From Variovorax paradoxus (GTDB lineage Bacteria > Pseudomonadota > Gammaproteobacteria > Burkholderiales > Burkholderiaceae_C): DNA of 40,217 nt. A program made the position numbers and the translations under genes. The stretch covers positions 1 through 40,217 of the forward strand of contig NZ_JAGGNV010000007.1 in assembly GCF_018614955.1 (NCBI RefSeq). The letters are read 5' to 3'. This document shows positions 8,699 to 16,115 of the stretch, one piece after another. Numbering within the stretch: position 1 is the first letter of the stretch; every line of letters begins with the position of its first letter. Under the pieces are notes generated by a model. The model searched no databases, had not been told where the DNA came from, and saw nothing but the letters and a program-made list of their open reading frames with translations.

Positions 8699-9659
8699 CG
8701 AGCGATGATAGCTTTGCATCGAGCGCTGAAAAGAAGGCGGGCTCGGGTTCTAACACCAGCGGCAGGGCCAGCGCGTCGGGGGCGCGGCGCCACAGCTTCA
8801 CAGCGTCTTTCTCGGTGCAGATCAGCGTGTAGCCGTTGCCCGGCGGCGGGGTCCAGTCGCTGAAATCGTGGTGATCCGGCAATGCAATGCACTGCTGCGG
8901 TACCAGGGCGCGTTCGCGCAGCATCTGGAAGAAAGCCTCGGGCTTTGCGATCGCGGCAACCGCGACCAGCGCCCGGCCGGCCAGGGATGCGAGCGGGACC
9001 GGCGTGCCATCGAGGCGCAGCGCATGGTCGGCCAGCGCACGCCGCGCCGTGAAGCCGGCGAAGGCGGGTCGCGTGCCGGTGTGAATCACCAGGTCGCAGC
9101 GGCGCGGCCAATGCTCGCGCAGCGGACCGGCCGGCAGCTGCCAGCCGTTGCCCGTGCCACGGTCGTCGAAGACGCAGATCTCGATATCGCGCGCCAGCGC
9201 AAGGTGCTGCAGGCCATCGTCGCTCACGATGAGCTGCGTGTCCGGGTGAAGAGCCAGCAGGGCGCGCGCCGCTTCGGCACGCCGCCGCGCAACGAAGACC
9301 GGCACCGCGGTCGAGCGGTGAATCAGCGCCGGCTCGTCGCCGACCTCGCGCGGATCGCTGTCGTCCTGCACTGCGCGGCAGTCGTCGGTCGCTCGCCCGT
9401 AGCCGCGCGACACCACGCCGACCTTCCATCCGCGGGCTTCGAGGTGTCGCACGATCGCCATCACGACGGGCGTCTTGCCGGAACCGCCGGCGATGACGTT
9501 GCCGACCACGATCACCGGCACGCCGACGCGCTCGGTCTGCAGAACGCCCAGGCGATAGAGCGCGCGCCGGATCGCAGCCAAGGCGCCATAGAGCAGCGAG
9601 AGAGGCCACAGCAGCCGCGCGAGCGTCCCGCGTTGCAGCCAGGCACGCTGCAGGCTCAA
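8679..9659 (-). CDS. lpxK: Tetraacyldisaccharide 4'-kinase
   Basis: 326 residues. A membrane-associated N-terminus (about 1-35) is followed by the P-loop [11 protein letters not shown] (53-63) and SRGYGR, typical of LpxK. The enzyme phosphorylates the 4' position of the lipid A disaccharide at the inner membrane. The start is TTG at 9659, two bases from the exbD TAG stop (9663-9661). The next in-frame candidates would remove the membrane-associated segment. It sits between exbD and the Trm112 gene; this arrangement with kdsB is standard in Burkholderiales. Confidence 0.95.
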   Translation of the reverse strand: MSLQRAWLQRGTLARLLWPLSLLYGALAAIRRALYRLGVLQTERVGVPVIVVGNVIAGGSGKTPVVMAIVRHLEARGWKVGVVSRGYGRATDDCRAVQDDSDPREVGDEPALIHRSTAVPVFVARRRAEAARALLALHPDTQLIVSDDGLQHLALARDIEICVFDDRGTGNGWQLPAGPLREHWPRRCDLVIHTGTRPAFAGFTARRALADHALRLDGTPVPLASLAGRALVAVAAIAKPEAFFQMLRERALVPQQCIALPDHHDFSDWTPPPGNGYTLICTEKDAVKLWRRAPDALALPLVLEPEPAFFSALDAKLSSLDGHQAA

Positions 9660-9660
9660 G

Positions 9661-10095
9661 CTAGCGTCCCGCCTGCGCGGCCGACTGGGTGGCGAAGGTG
9701 ATTTGCATGAGGCCCGCGCGCCGCGCGCCTTCCATTACCGTGATCACGGATTGGTGGGCGGCACTGGCATCGGCGCTGATGATGACGACGCTGTCCTTGC
9801 CGCCGTTCGCCGCGGCGCCAAGCGCTGCGGCCACCGTCTCCACGCTGCGGTCGGGCAGCAGGGTCTTGTTGATCGAATAGCGTCCGTCGGCGGACACGGC
9901 GACGATCACTTCCTTCGGATAGTCGCGCTGGGCCTCCACGTCGGCCACCGGAAGGCGCAACTGCATCTCGGTGAACTTGCTGTAGGTGGTCGAGAGCATC
10001 AGGAAAATCAGCACGACCAGCAGCACGTCGATGAACGGAATCAGGTTGATCTCGGGCTCTTCCTTCGAGCCGTGGCTGAAATGCATGCGTCTCAT
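9661..10095 (-). CDS. exbD: ExbD/TolR family biopolymer transport protein
   Basis: 144 residues with a cytoplasmic N-terminus, one membrane helix (about 18-40) and a periplasmic domain. The helix contains the proton-path Asp in [11 protein letters not shown]. The protein partners the ExbB/TolQ channel to convert the proton gradient into force on a TonB- or TolA-type protein. I selected the ATG at 10095 because GCGGAGG lies six bases upstream; the open frame further upstream runs through an interspersed repeat and is not family-like. The repeat separates this gene from exbB, so the ribosome site lies just past the repeat edge. No tonB is visible nearby. Confidence 0.93.
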   Translation of the reverse strand: MRRMHFSHGSKEEPEINLIPFIDVLLVVLIFLMLSTTYSKFTEMQLRLPVADVEAQRDYPKEVIVAVSADGRYSINKTLLPDRSVETVAAALGAAANGGKDSVVIISADASAAHQSVITVMEGARRAGLMQITFATQSAAQAGR

Positions 10096-10110
10096 ACCCG
10101 ACCTCCGCAG

Positions 10111-10184
10111 GGCCGTCCCAAGGAGGCTGGGGCCCCCTCGGGGGGCAGCGCAGCACACGAAGTGGCAAGCGTGGGGGCGTTCAT
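10111..10184 (-). repeat. GC-rich interspersed intergenic repeat, copy A
   Basis: This segment closely matches the one at 36894-36969 in the same orientation. Shared blocks are CCCAAGG, a CCCCC..GGGGGG hairpin, AGCACACGAAGTGGCAAGC and a terminal G-run. Read on the minus strand it begins with an ATG overlapping the exbB stop (ATGA) and could encode a 30-residue peptide starting MNAPTLATSCA. It fills the exbB-exbD gap. Similar elements are, from memory, very common in Comamonadaceae genomes. Confidence 0.8.
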
Positions 10185-10813
10185 GACCGTAGCGTATTCA
10201 GGTGGCGGGCAAAGCGTTCGCCGGCGAGTTCCAGGTTCAGCAGGTACTCGTCGACCCGGCTGCGGAAATAGCGCCAGAAGATCAGGGCCGGGATCGCCAC
10301 GATCAGCCCGAAGGCGGTGTTGTAGAGCGCCACCGAGATGCCGTGCGCCAGCTGCGCCGGGTTGCCGGTGCCGACCGCGCCGCTGGTGGGCGACTGCGAA
10401 CCGAAGATCTCGATCATGCCGATCACCGTGCCCAGCAGCCCGAGCAGCGGGGCCGCCGACGCGATGGTTGCGAGCGCCGGCAGGTAGCGCTCGAGCCGAT
10501 GCGCGACCACGCGTCCGGCCGATTCCATCGACGCGCGCAGGTCGTCTTCGGTCGAGAGGGGGTTGGAGTTCAAAGTGCGGAAGCCGGCGGCCAGCACCTC
10601 GCCGAGCCCCGAGTTTCTTTCCAGCTTGGTCACCACGTCCGGGCCCGGGACCGTGGTGCGCGAGACCGTGATGGCCTCGTCGAGCAGCTTGGGCGGCAGG
10701 ACCTTGGAGGTCTTCAAGCTGGTGAATCTCTCGATGACGAGCGCGAGCGCAATCACCGAACAAGCGAGCAGCGGCCAGATCGGCCAGCCCGCAGCAACTA
10801 TGATCGAAAACAA
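10181..10813 (-). CDS. exbB: ExbB/TolQ/MotA family proton channel protein
   Basis: 210 residues. Three membrane helices: one near the N-terminus (FSIIVAAGWPIWPLLACSV) and two in the C-terminal half, the second with the family motif ATIASAAPLLGLLGTVIGMI. This is the channel subunit that energises TonB- or Tol-type systems with ExbD. The best start is the TTG at 10813: CCGGAGGAATAC directly upstream is a strong ribosome site, and the resulting N-terminus is the common family one. A TTG at 10840 would add nine residues without a ribosome site. It is the first gene of the leftward exbB-exbD-lpxK-Trm112-kdsB-adk run; its promoter should lie in 10814-11125. Confidence 0.93.
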   Translation of the reverse strand: MFSIIVAAGWPIWPLLACSVIALALVIERFTSLKTSKVLPPKLLDEAITVSRTTVPGPDVVTKLERNSGLGEVLAAGFRTLNSNPLSTEDDLRASMESAGRVVAHRLERYLPALATIASAAPLLGLLGTVIGMIEIFGSQSPTSGAVGTGNPAQLAHGISVALYNTAFGLIVAIPALIFWRYFRSRVDEYLLNLELAGERFARHLNTLRS

Positions 10814-11125
10814 GTATTCCTCCGGCCCCGTGGACTGCAAATGCGCGGCGATTATCCACCGCCGCGGCGCATTGTTCCGATTTGTATTCGCTGTAGGTTA
10901 AGACGCACAGTTTCTGTGGATAACTTTGTGGCTAACCCTCGGCGCAACTCTTCCGGGGCTATGTGCGGCGGGCCTTCCGCCAGATCGACTGAATTTTGAG
11001 CAGCACTTTTTTCAATCAAATCAATGGCTTGCACGTGAAGTCGTGGGTTCGTGCGGATGCCTCGTGCGCCCGGAAGGCAGCAGCCTCGCTTGTGGACGAC
11101 TGCCCGTCTGTAACACCGCCTTGAC
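10814..11125. promoter_or_regulatory. exbB/xseA divergent control region with DnaA-box-like sites
   Basis: No gene is seen in these 312 bases. They separate the leftward exbB operon from the rightward xseA gene and should hold both promoters, but I could not fix convincing -35/-10 pairs. Three DnaA-box-like 9-mers are visible: TTATCCACC at 10852-10860, an exact TTATCCACA (minus strand) at 10915-10923, and TTAGCCACA (minus strand) at 10927-10935. A weaker one (TCGTCCACA) lies at 11091-11099. The stretch near 10990-11030 is AT-richer than its surroundings. Confidence 0.4.
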
Positions 11126-12436
11126 ATGAACGAGCGTGAAGCAATTCCGGCGGGACCGCGGGTCTGGGCCGTGGGCGCGTTATGTCGTGCCGTGGCCGAT
11201 GCGCTCGATGCGCGCTTCAATCCGGTCGCGGTGCGTGGCGAGATTTCCGGGTTTTCGCGTGCGGCGAGCGGCCATTGCTACTTTGCGCTGAAAGACGAAT
11301 CGGGCCAGCTGCGCTGCGCCATGTTCCGGCGCGCCGCAGGCCTGCTCGATTTCTCACCGCGCGATGGCGACCAGGTCGAGGTGCGCGGCCGATTGGCGGT
11401 GTACGAGCCGCGCGGCGACCTGCAACTGGTGGTCGAGAGCCTGCGTCGAGCCGGGCAGGGCGCGCTGTTCGAACAGTTCTTGCTGCGCAAGGCACAACTG
11501 GAGGCCGAGGGCCTTTTCGATACCGCTCGCAAGCGACCGCTTCCGGTCATGCCACGCGCGATCGGCGTCGTGACCTCGCTCGGCGCGGCAGCCTTGCATG
11601 ACGTCGTCACCGCATTGCACCGCCGCGTGCCGCACATTCCCGTGGTGCTGGCGCCGGCAGCGGTGCAGGGTGCCGGTGCGCCGGCGGAGCTGGTGCGCTC
11701 GCTGCAGTCGCTCTACGCGCTGCAGCCGGCGGTCGACGTGATCCTGCTGGTGCGCGGCGGCGGCTCGATCGAGGACCTTTGGGCCTTCAACGACGCGTCG
11801 CTGGCGCGCACGATCGTGCAGAGTCCGGTGCCGGTGATCAGCGGCGTCGGCCACGAAACCGACTTCACCATCGCCGACTTCTGCGCCGACCTGCGTGCAC
11901 CGACGCCGACCGCCGCGGCCGAACTCGTCGCTGCGCCGCGCGATTTGTGGCTCGGTGCGCTCGATCTGCTCGAAGAGCGGCTGCGCGATGCGATTTCTGC
12001 GCGCCTCGACGCCCTGAGCCAGCGTCTCGATGTGGCCGCAGGCAGGTTGGGGCGCCCATCGACGCTGGTGACGCGCCAGCAATTGCGCTTGGCGCACCAT
12101 GCGCAACGATTGCATTACGCCGTGCTCTCGAGGACGCAGCGGCTCGCGCAAACGCAGCAGGCGTTGCATGCCGAGTTGCCGCTCAAGTTCACGCGTGCCC
12201 TGGTTCAGCGCAAGGAACGGCTCGAACGGGCTGCGCTGCGCCTGCAACTGCTCGATCCGGCGCTGGTCCTGCAGCGCGGCTACGCGTGGCTCACGAATGA
12301 ACAGGGGCAGGCCGTGACCAGCGTGCGAGGCCTGGCACCCGGCGATCCGGTGCGCGCGCGCCTCGCCGACGGCACGATCGACATGACGGTCAATCAAACG
12401 GGTACAACGGGAACGCGTCCGACGCGAGCCTCGTGA
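11126..12436 (+). CDS. xseA: Exodeoxyribonuclease VII large subunit
   Basis: 436 residues. An N-terminal OB-fold (about 12-110, including GEISGFSRAASGHCYF) is followed by the catalytic domain with GVVTSLGAAALHDV, the VRGGGSIEDLWAFND motif and SGVGHETDFTIAD. A long coiled coil and a C-terminal RGYAW segment complete the family plan. The enzyme degrades single-stranded DNA to short oligonucleotides with the small subunit XseB, which is not encoded in the window. It starts at the ATG at 11126 with no strong ribosome site. Only 47 bases separate it from sodB. Confidence 0.96.
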   Translation: MNEREAIPAGPRVWAVGALCRAVADALDARFNPVAVRGEISGFSRAASGHCYFALKDESGQLRCAMFRRAAGLLDFSPRDGDQVEVRGRLAVYEPRGDLQLVVESLRRAGQGALFEQFLLRKAQLEAEGLFDTARKRPLPVMPRAIGVVTSLGAAALHDVVTALHRRVPHIPVVLAPAAVQGAGAPAELVRSLQSLYALQPAVDVILLVRGGGSIEDLWAFNDASLARTIVQSPVPVISGVGHETDFTIADFCADLRAPTPTAAAELVAAPRDLWLGALDLLEERLRDAISARLDALSQRLDVAAGRLGRPSTLVTRQQLRLAHHAQRLHYAVLSRTQRLAQTQQALHAELPLKFTRALVQRKERLERAALRLQLLDPALVLQRGYAWLTNEQGQAVTSVRGLAPGDPVRARLADGTIDMTVNQTGTTGTRPTRAS

Positions 12437-12483
12437 TTCCTTTTTAGAATGCTTCGTCCCACAACCAACCCGCGAGAAAAGAC

Positions 12484-13065
12484 ATGGAACACGTCCTCCC
12501 ACCCCTGCCGTACGCGCTGGACGCCCTGGCGCCGGAGTATTCGAAGGAAACGATGGAATACCACTACGGCAAGCATCACAACGCCTACGTGGTGAACCTG
12601 AACAACCTGCAAAAGGGCACCGAGTTCGAGAGCATGACGCTCGAAGAGATCGTCAAGAAGTCCAGCGGCGGGATCTACAACAACGCTGCCCAGATCTGGA
12701 ATCACACCTTCTTCTGGAACTGCATGAAGCCTGCGGGCGGCGGCGAGCCCACGGGTGCGCTGGCCAAGGCCATCGATGCCAAGTGGGGCAGCTACGCGGC
12801 CTTCAAGGAGGCCTTCGTGAAGTCGGCGGTGGGCAACTTCGGCTCGGGCTGGACCTGGCTGGTGAAGAAGGCCGACGGCGCGGTGGACATCGTGAACATG
12901 GGTGCTGCGGGTACGCCGCTGACCACGGGCGACACGGCGCTGCTGACGGTGGACGTCTGGGAGCACGCCTATTACATCGACTACCGCAACCTGCGGCCCA
13001 AGTACGTGGAGACCTTCCTGGCCAAGCTGGTGAACTGGGAATTCGCGGCCAAGAACTTCGGTTGA
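12484..13065 (+). CDS. sodB: Superoxide dismutase [Fe]
   Basis: 193 residues. Metal ligands His27, His74, Asp157 and His161 are all present ([26 protein letters not shown]). Gln70 two turns before His74 (AAQIWNH) is the position typical of iron rather than manganese enzymes. It dismutates superoxide to oxygen and peroxide in the cytoplasm. The ribosome site GAGAAAAG precedes the ATG at 12484. The upstream TTTTTAGAAT may be part of a -10 element. A strong terminator begins 15 bases after the stop. Confidence 0.97.
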   Translation: MEHVLPPLPYALDALAPEYSKETMEYHYGKHHNAYVVNLNNLQKGTEFESMTLEEIVKKSSGGIYNNAAQIWNHTFFWNCMKPAGGGEPTGALAKAIDAKWGSYAAFKEAFVKSAVGNFGSGWTWLVKKADGAVDIVNMGAAGTPLTTGDTALLTVDVWEHAYYIDYRNLRPKYVETFLAKLVNWEFAAKNFG

Positions 13066-13079
13066 GCCGAGGCCTTGCC

Positions 13080-13109
13080 AAAAAAGCCGACCTGCGGGTC
13101 GGCTTTTTT
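13080..13109. terminator. Bidirectional rho-independent terminator (sodB / DUF192 gene)
   Basis: The stem GCCGACC (13086-13092) and GGTCGGC (13097-13103) has a four-base loop. It is flanked by six A on the left and six T on the right, so it can stop transcription from both convergent genes. Confidence 0.92.
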
Positions 13110-13126
13110 GATGAGCGGGCGATTGT

Positions 13127-13579
13127 TCAGCGCCTGGCCGCAAACAGGTCGCCGCCGAGCTTCGCGCCCTTCTTGATGTTCTTCTTGGCGAACCAGCCCT
13201 GGTTCATCTCGAGCACGAAGCGCACCGGCTCGTCGGAGCAATGCGACTCCTCGGTCAGCGGCTTCATGTCGGCCAGGTTGACGATGCGGCCGTCGTCGGC
13301 CACGAAGGCTGCAGTCAGCGGCAGCAGGGTGTTCTTCATCCAGAAGCATTGGGTCGCGGGCTGCTCGAAGACGAAGATCATGCCCTCGGTTTGCGGCATT
13401 TCCTTGCGGAACATCAGGCCGATCTGCCGCTGTTCGGGGGTCTGCGCGACCTGCGCGTCGATCTGGTACATGCCCGCAGACAGCCTCACGCGCGGGAGAC
13501 TGGTTTGAGCTTCCTGACCGTGTGCAAGAGTCATCAATGAAGCTGACAGCGCAATCAGGGCCACAAAACGCTGGAACAT
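13127..13579 (-). CDS. Secreted DUF192 family protein
   Basis: 150 residues from the ATG at 13579. The signal peptide (MFQRFVALIALSASLMTLAHG) is followed by the DUF192 core: VRLSAGMYQIDAQVAQTPEQ, RQIGLMFRKEMP, the FWMKNTLLPL signature and a C-terminal VLEMNQGWF segment. The family forms a compact beta-barrel-like fold; it is widespread in bacteria and archaea and its function is not settled. The start was chosen for the clean signal peptide; an in-frame ATG eleven codons upstream adds a charged extension. A hairpin with a T-run lies about 30 bases upstream and the shared terminator with sodB lies downstream. Confidence 0.88.
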   Translation of the reverse strand: MFQRFVALIALSASLMTLAHGQEAQTSLPRVRLSAGMYQIDAQVAQTPEQRQIGLMFRKEMPQTEGMIFVFEQPATQCFWMKNTLLPLTAAFVADDGRIVNLADMKPLTEESHCSDEPVRFVLEMNQGWFAKKNIKKGAKLGGDLFAARR

Positions 13580-13610
13580 GGGTCGACTTTCAAAACGGTG
13601 GAATACAAAC

Positions 13611-13634
13611 AAAAAATGCCCGCTGATGCGGGCA
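13611..13634 (-). terminator. Rho-independent terminator or leader attenuator upstream of the DUF192 gene
   Basis: On the minus strand TGCCCGC-ATCA-GCGGGCA is followed by six T (13616-13611). It lies between the small secreted-protein gene and the DUF192 start, and follows another terminator by about 40 bases. It could be a backup terminator or an attenuator in the DUF192 leader. Confidence 0.75.
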
Positions 13635-13674
13635 TGAATTTGCCTTGAAGCTTACATCTTCTTGAGAGCAGACG

Positions 13675-13707
13675 AAAAAAAGCGTTCCGAAGAACGCTTT
13701 CTTTTTT
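13675..13707 (-). terminator. Rho-independent terminator of the small Lys/Ala-rich secreted-protein gene
   Basis: The stem AAAGCGTTC (13679-13687) and GAACGCTTT (13692-13700) has a CGAA loop, which reads TTCG on the minus strand, a very stable tetraloop. An A-run on the left gives the minus-strand T tail. It starts 17 bases after the stop of the gene at 13724-14041. Confidence 0.9.
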
Positions 13708-13723
13708 AGTGGCGCCAACCAGC

Positions 13724-14041
13724 TTACTGGGGCGTACCGCCTTGCGCGGGAACGGGCTTCTTGCCGCCGCCCTTGGCCGGACGGCGCGTGTCGCGCGAGT
13801 CACGGCGTGCCTGGGCGGCCTTGTCGGCGCCGGTGGCGGTCACGCCGCCGCTGCCCTCTGCCACCTTGCCCTGGTCGCCGCTGGGAGCCTTGACCTGGCC
13901 GGCAGGCCTCGCGTCCTTCTTGGCTTCGGCGCGTTCGGCCGCCTTGCCCTTGCCTGTGGGGTCGACTTCGGCGGGCTTCGTCTGGGCATATGCGCCAACG
14001 GCGAACAGGCCGGCGATCATGACTGCGAGAACTTTGCTCAT
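13724..14041 (-). CDS. Small secreted Lys/Ala/Gly-rich protein of unknown function
   Basis: 105 residues from the ATG at 14041, which follows AGAGGAACCCGTA, a ribosome-site-like stretch. A clear signal peptide (MSKVLAVMIAGLFAVGAYA|Q) precedes a low-complexity, very hydrophilic chain rich in Lys, Ala, Gly, Asp and Arg, without Cys and with no folded-domain signature. Such proteins are often labelled TolA-like in this bacterial group on composition alone; I see no TolA domain. It is probably intrinsically disordered in the periplasm. It has its own strong terminator, and its promoter must lie in the 193-base gap shared with icd, suggesting a monocistronic unit. Confidence 0.75.
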   Translation of the reverse strand: MSKVLAVMIAGLFAVGAYAQTKPAEVDPTGKGKAAERAEAKKDARPAGQVKAPSGDQGKVAEGSGGVTATGADKAAQARRDSRDTRRPAKGGGKKPVPAQGGTPQ

Positions 14042-14234
14042 TACGGGTTCCTCTGTGGAGATGGATTGAAAATGCCTCCCGGCCAGCAGAAGGTCAGCCA
14101 ACAACGAGACCCCTATGGGCTCGGTTGACAGAACCTTCGGACTCCTCCGGTTGCGTCTAAAATTCTAAGGCTATTCAGCCGGCTGGAAACCTAGTGTCTT
14201 CCAGCCTTCAATTCATCCCCGGAGCCCTTGCCTC

Positions 14235-15494
14235 ATGTCCAGCTATCAGCACATCAAAGTCCCGGCCGAAGGCCAGAAGATCACGGTCAATGCCGACAAC
14301 TCACTCAATGTGCCTGATCAGCCGATCATTCCCTTCATCGAGGGCGACGGTACCGGTCTCGACATCACGCCCGTGATGATCAAGGTGGTCGACGCGGCGG
14401 TGGCCAAGACCTACGGCGGCAAGAAAAAGATCCAGTGGATGGAGGTCTACGCCGGCGAGAAGTCGACCAAGGTCTACGGCCCCGACGTCTGGCTGCCCGA
14501 AGAAACCCTGCATGCGGTGCGCGACTACGTGGTCTCGATCAAGGGGCCGCTGACCACGCCGGTCGGCGGCGGCATCCGCTCGCTCAACGTCGCGCTGCGC
14601 CAGGAACTCGATCTGTATGTCTGCCTGCGCCCCATCCAGTACTTCGACGGCGTGCCCAGCCCGGTCAAGGAACCGCACAAGACCAACATGGTGATCTTCC
14701 GCGAGAACTCGGAGGACATCTACGCCGGCATCGAGTTCGAAGCCGAAAGCGAAAAGGCCAAGAAGCTCATCAAGATCCTGCAGGACGAGTTCGGCGTCAA
14801 GAAGATCCGTTTCCCGAACACCTCGGGCATCGGCATCAAGCCGGTGTCGCGCGAAGGCACCGAGCGCCTGGTGCGCAAGGCGATCCAGTATGCGATCGAC
14901 AACGACAAGCCCAGCGTGACGATCGTGCACAAGGGCAACATCATGAAGTTCACCGAAGGCGGCTTCCGTGACTGGGCTTATGGCCTGGCCGCCAAGGAAT
15001 TCGGCGCGGAGCTGATCGACGGCGGCCCCTGGATGAAGTTCAAGAATCCCAAGACCGGCAAGGAAATCACCGTCAAGGACTCGATCGCCGACGCGTTCCT
15101 GCAGCAAATCCTGCTGCGCCCGGCCGAGTACAGCGTGATCGCCACGCTGAACCTGAACGGCGACTACGTGTCCGACGCGCTGGCGGCGCAGGTCGGCGGC
15201 ATCGGCATCGCCCCGGGCGCCAACATGAGCGACACCGTCGCCATGTTCGAGGCCACCCACGGCACGGCGCCCAAATACGCCGGCAAGGACTACGTGAACC
15301 CCGGTTCCGAAATCCTCTCGGCCGAGATGATGCTGCGCCACATGGGCTGGACCGAGGCGGCCGACCTGATCATCCGCTCGATGGAAAAATCGATCGCCAG
15401 CAAGAAGGTGACCTACGATTTCGCCCGCCTGATGGACGGCGCCACGCAAGTCAGCTGCTCGGGCTTCGGTCAGGTGATGATCGACAACATGTAA
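14235..15494 (+). CDS. icd: Isocitrate dehydrogenase, NADP-dependent (homodimeric E. coli type)
   Basis: 419 residues. Substrate-binding Ser116 lies in [13 protein letters not shown], the position phosphorylated by AceK in E. coli. The catalytic Tyr163 ([10 protein letters not shown]) and the Lys and Asp metal/substrate residues ([14 protein letters not shown]) are present. The NADP-binding loop region [17 protein letters not shown] is near residues 340-357. It makes 2-oxoglutarate and NADPH in the citric acid cycle. It starts at the ATG at 14235 with GGAG about ten bases upstream. It is a single-gene unit ended by a strong hairpin at 15533-15566. Confidence 0.97.
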   Translation: MSSYQHIKVPAEGQKITVNADNSLNVPDQPIIPFIEGDGTGLDITPVMIKVVDAAVAKTYGGKKKIQWMEVYAGEKSTKVYGPDVWLPEETLHAVRDYVVSIKGPLTTPVGGGIRSLNVALRQELDLYVCLRPIQYFDGVPSPVKEPHKTNMVIFRENSEDIYAGIEFEAESEKAKKLIKILQDEFGVKKIRFPNTSGIGIKPVSREGTERLVRKAIQYAIDNDKPSVTIVHKGNIMKFTEGGFRDWAYGLAAKEFGAELIDGGPWMKFKNPKTGKEITVKDSIADAFLQQILLRPAEYSVIATLNLNGDYVSDALAAQVGGIGIAPGANMSDTVAMFEATHGTAPKYAGKDYVNPGSEILSAEMMLRHMGWTEAADLIIRSMEKSIASKKVTYDFARLMDGATQVSCSGFGQVMIDNM

Positions 15495-15532
15495 ATCCCG
15501 GCGTCCGAAGCGTCGGCTGACGCCTCGTGTGT

Positions 15533-15566
15533 AAAGCCCCGGCACCGCAAGGCGCCGGGGCTTTTT
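15533..15566 (+). terminator. Rho-independent terminator of icd
   Basis: AAGCCCCGGC (15534-15543) pairs with GCCGGGGCTT (15554-15563) around a ten-base loop and runs into five T. It starts 39 bases after the icd stop codon. Confidence 0.92.
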
Positions 15567-15687
15567 CGTGGGGGCCGGCGGCACGCAGCTTGCATGCGCC
15601 GATGCGGCAGTTCACCAGGCATCCGTCTTGAATGTCACAAAGCCGCCACCAGTTGTGCCCTTGCGCAAGTACAACCGGCGGCGGCTC

Positions 15688-15695
15688 TATAAAAT
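15688..15695 (+). promoter_or_regulatory. Predicted -10 element of clpS, implying a very short or absent leader
   Basis: TATAAAAT is the strongest -10-like sequence in the icd-clpS gap. Transcription would begin near 15700-15702, only zero to three bases before the clpS ATG at 15703. No Shine-Dalgarno sequence is present. The best upstream hexamer, TTGCGC at 15661, is too far away for a standard -35. Confidence 0.45.
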
Positions 15696-15702
15696 GATTT
15701 TC

Positions 15703-16062
15703 ATGGCTACCAAAATCCCCTCGACTCCCCCTACGCCGCCGGCGGTGAAGCCGGGGCGGGACGACGGCGATGCGGTCGTGATCGAGCGGCGGCCGCAAAA
15801 AACCGCGCCGCCGCAGATGTATCAGGTGGTGATGCTCAACGACGACTACACGCCGATGGAGTTCGTGATCGTCGTGATCCAGGAGTTCTTCAACAAGGAC
15901 CGGGAAACCGCCACCCAGATCATGCTCAAGATTCATCTCGACGGTCGCGGCATCTGCGGGGTCTATTCTCGCGACATGGCGGCCACCAAGGTGAATCAGG
16001 TGATGGAAGCGGCGCACCAGGCCGGGCATCCGTTGCAGTGCGTCAGTGAACCGGTTGAATAA
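15703..16062 (+). CDS. clpS: ATP-dependent Clp protease adaptor ClpS
   Basis: 119 residues. A Pro/Thr-rich disordered N-terminus (about 1-40) precedes the ClpS core [20 protein letters not shown], whose Asp-Asp pair and Met form the N-degron pocket. The conserved [14 protein letters not shown] segment contacts ClpA. ClpS delivers N-end-rule substrates to ClpAP. I chose the ATG at 15703, which gives [10 protein letters not shown]; an ATG at 15694 would add MIF. A predicted -10 overlaps this region, so the mRNA may be nearly leaderless. clpA follows after 53 bases. Confidence 0.95.
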   Translation: MATKIPSTPPTPPAVKPGRDDGDAVVIERRPQKTAPPQMYQVVMLNDDYTPMEFVIVVIQEFFNKDRETATQIMLKIHLDGRGICGVYSRDMAATKVNQVMEAAHQAGHPLQCVSEPVE

Positions 16063-16115
16063 ATCGCGCTCCAACCCATCTGAGAATTATTTACAGCAAG
16101 GCAAAAGGAAATCAC

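Noticed and set aside
10092..10184. 30-codon peptide encoded by repeat copy A as a gene
   Set aside because: It is entirely repeat-derived with no ribosome site of its own; more likely a by-product of the element.
10814..11125. Replication origin, because of DnaA-like boxes
   Set aside because: There is no dnaA, dnaN, gidA or parAB nearby, no AT-rich unwinding repeats, and only one exact box.
14125..14163. TTGACA and TAAAAT upstream of icd as a promoter
   Set aside because: The spacing is 27 bases, far from the 16-18 expected, so I did not call it.
15627..15655. CTTGAAT-type heat-shock (sigma32) promoter upstream of clpS
   Set aside because: Only the -35-like half is present; no CCCCAT-type -10 follows at the right distance.
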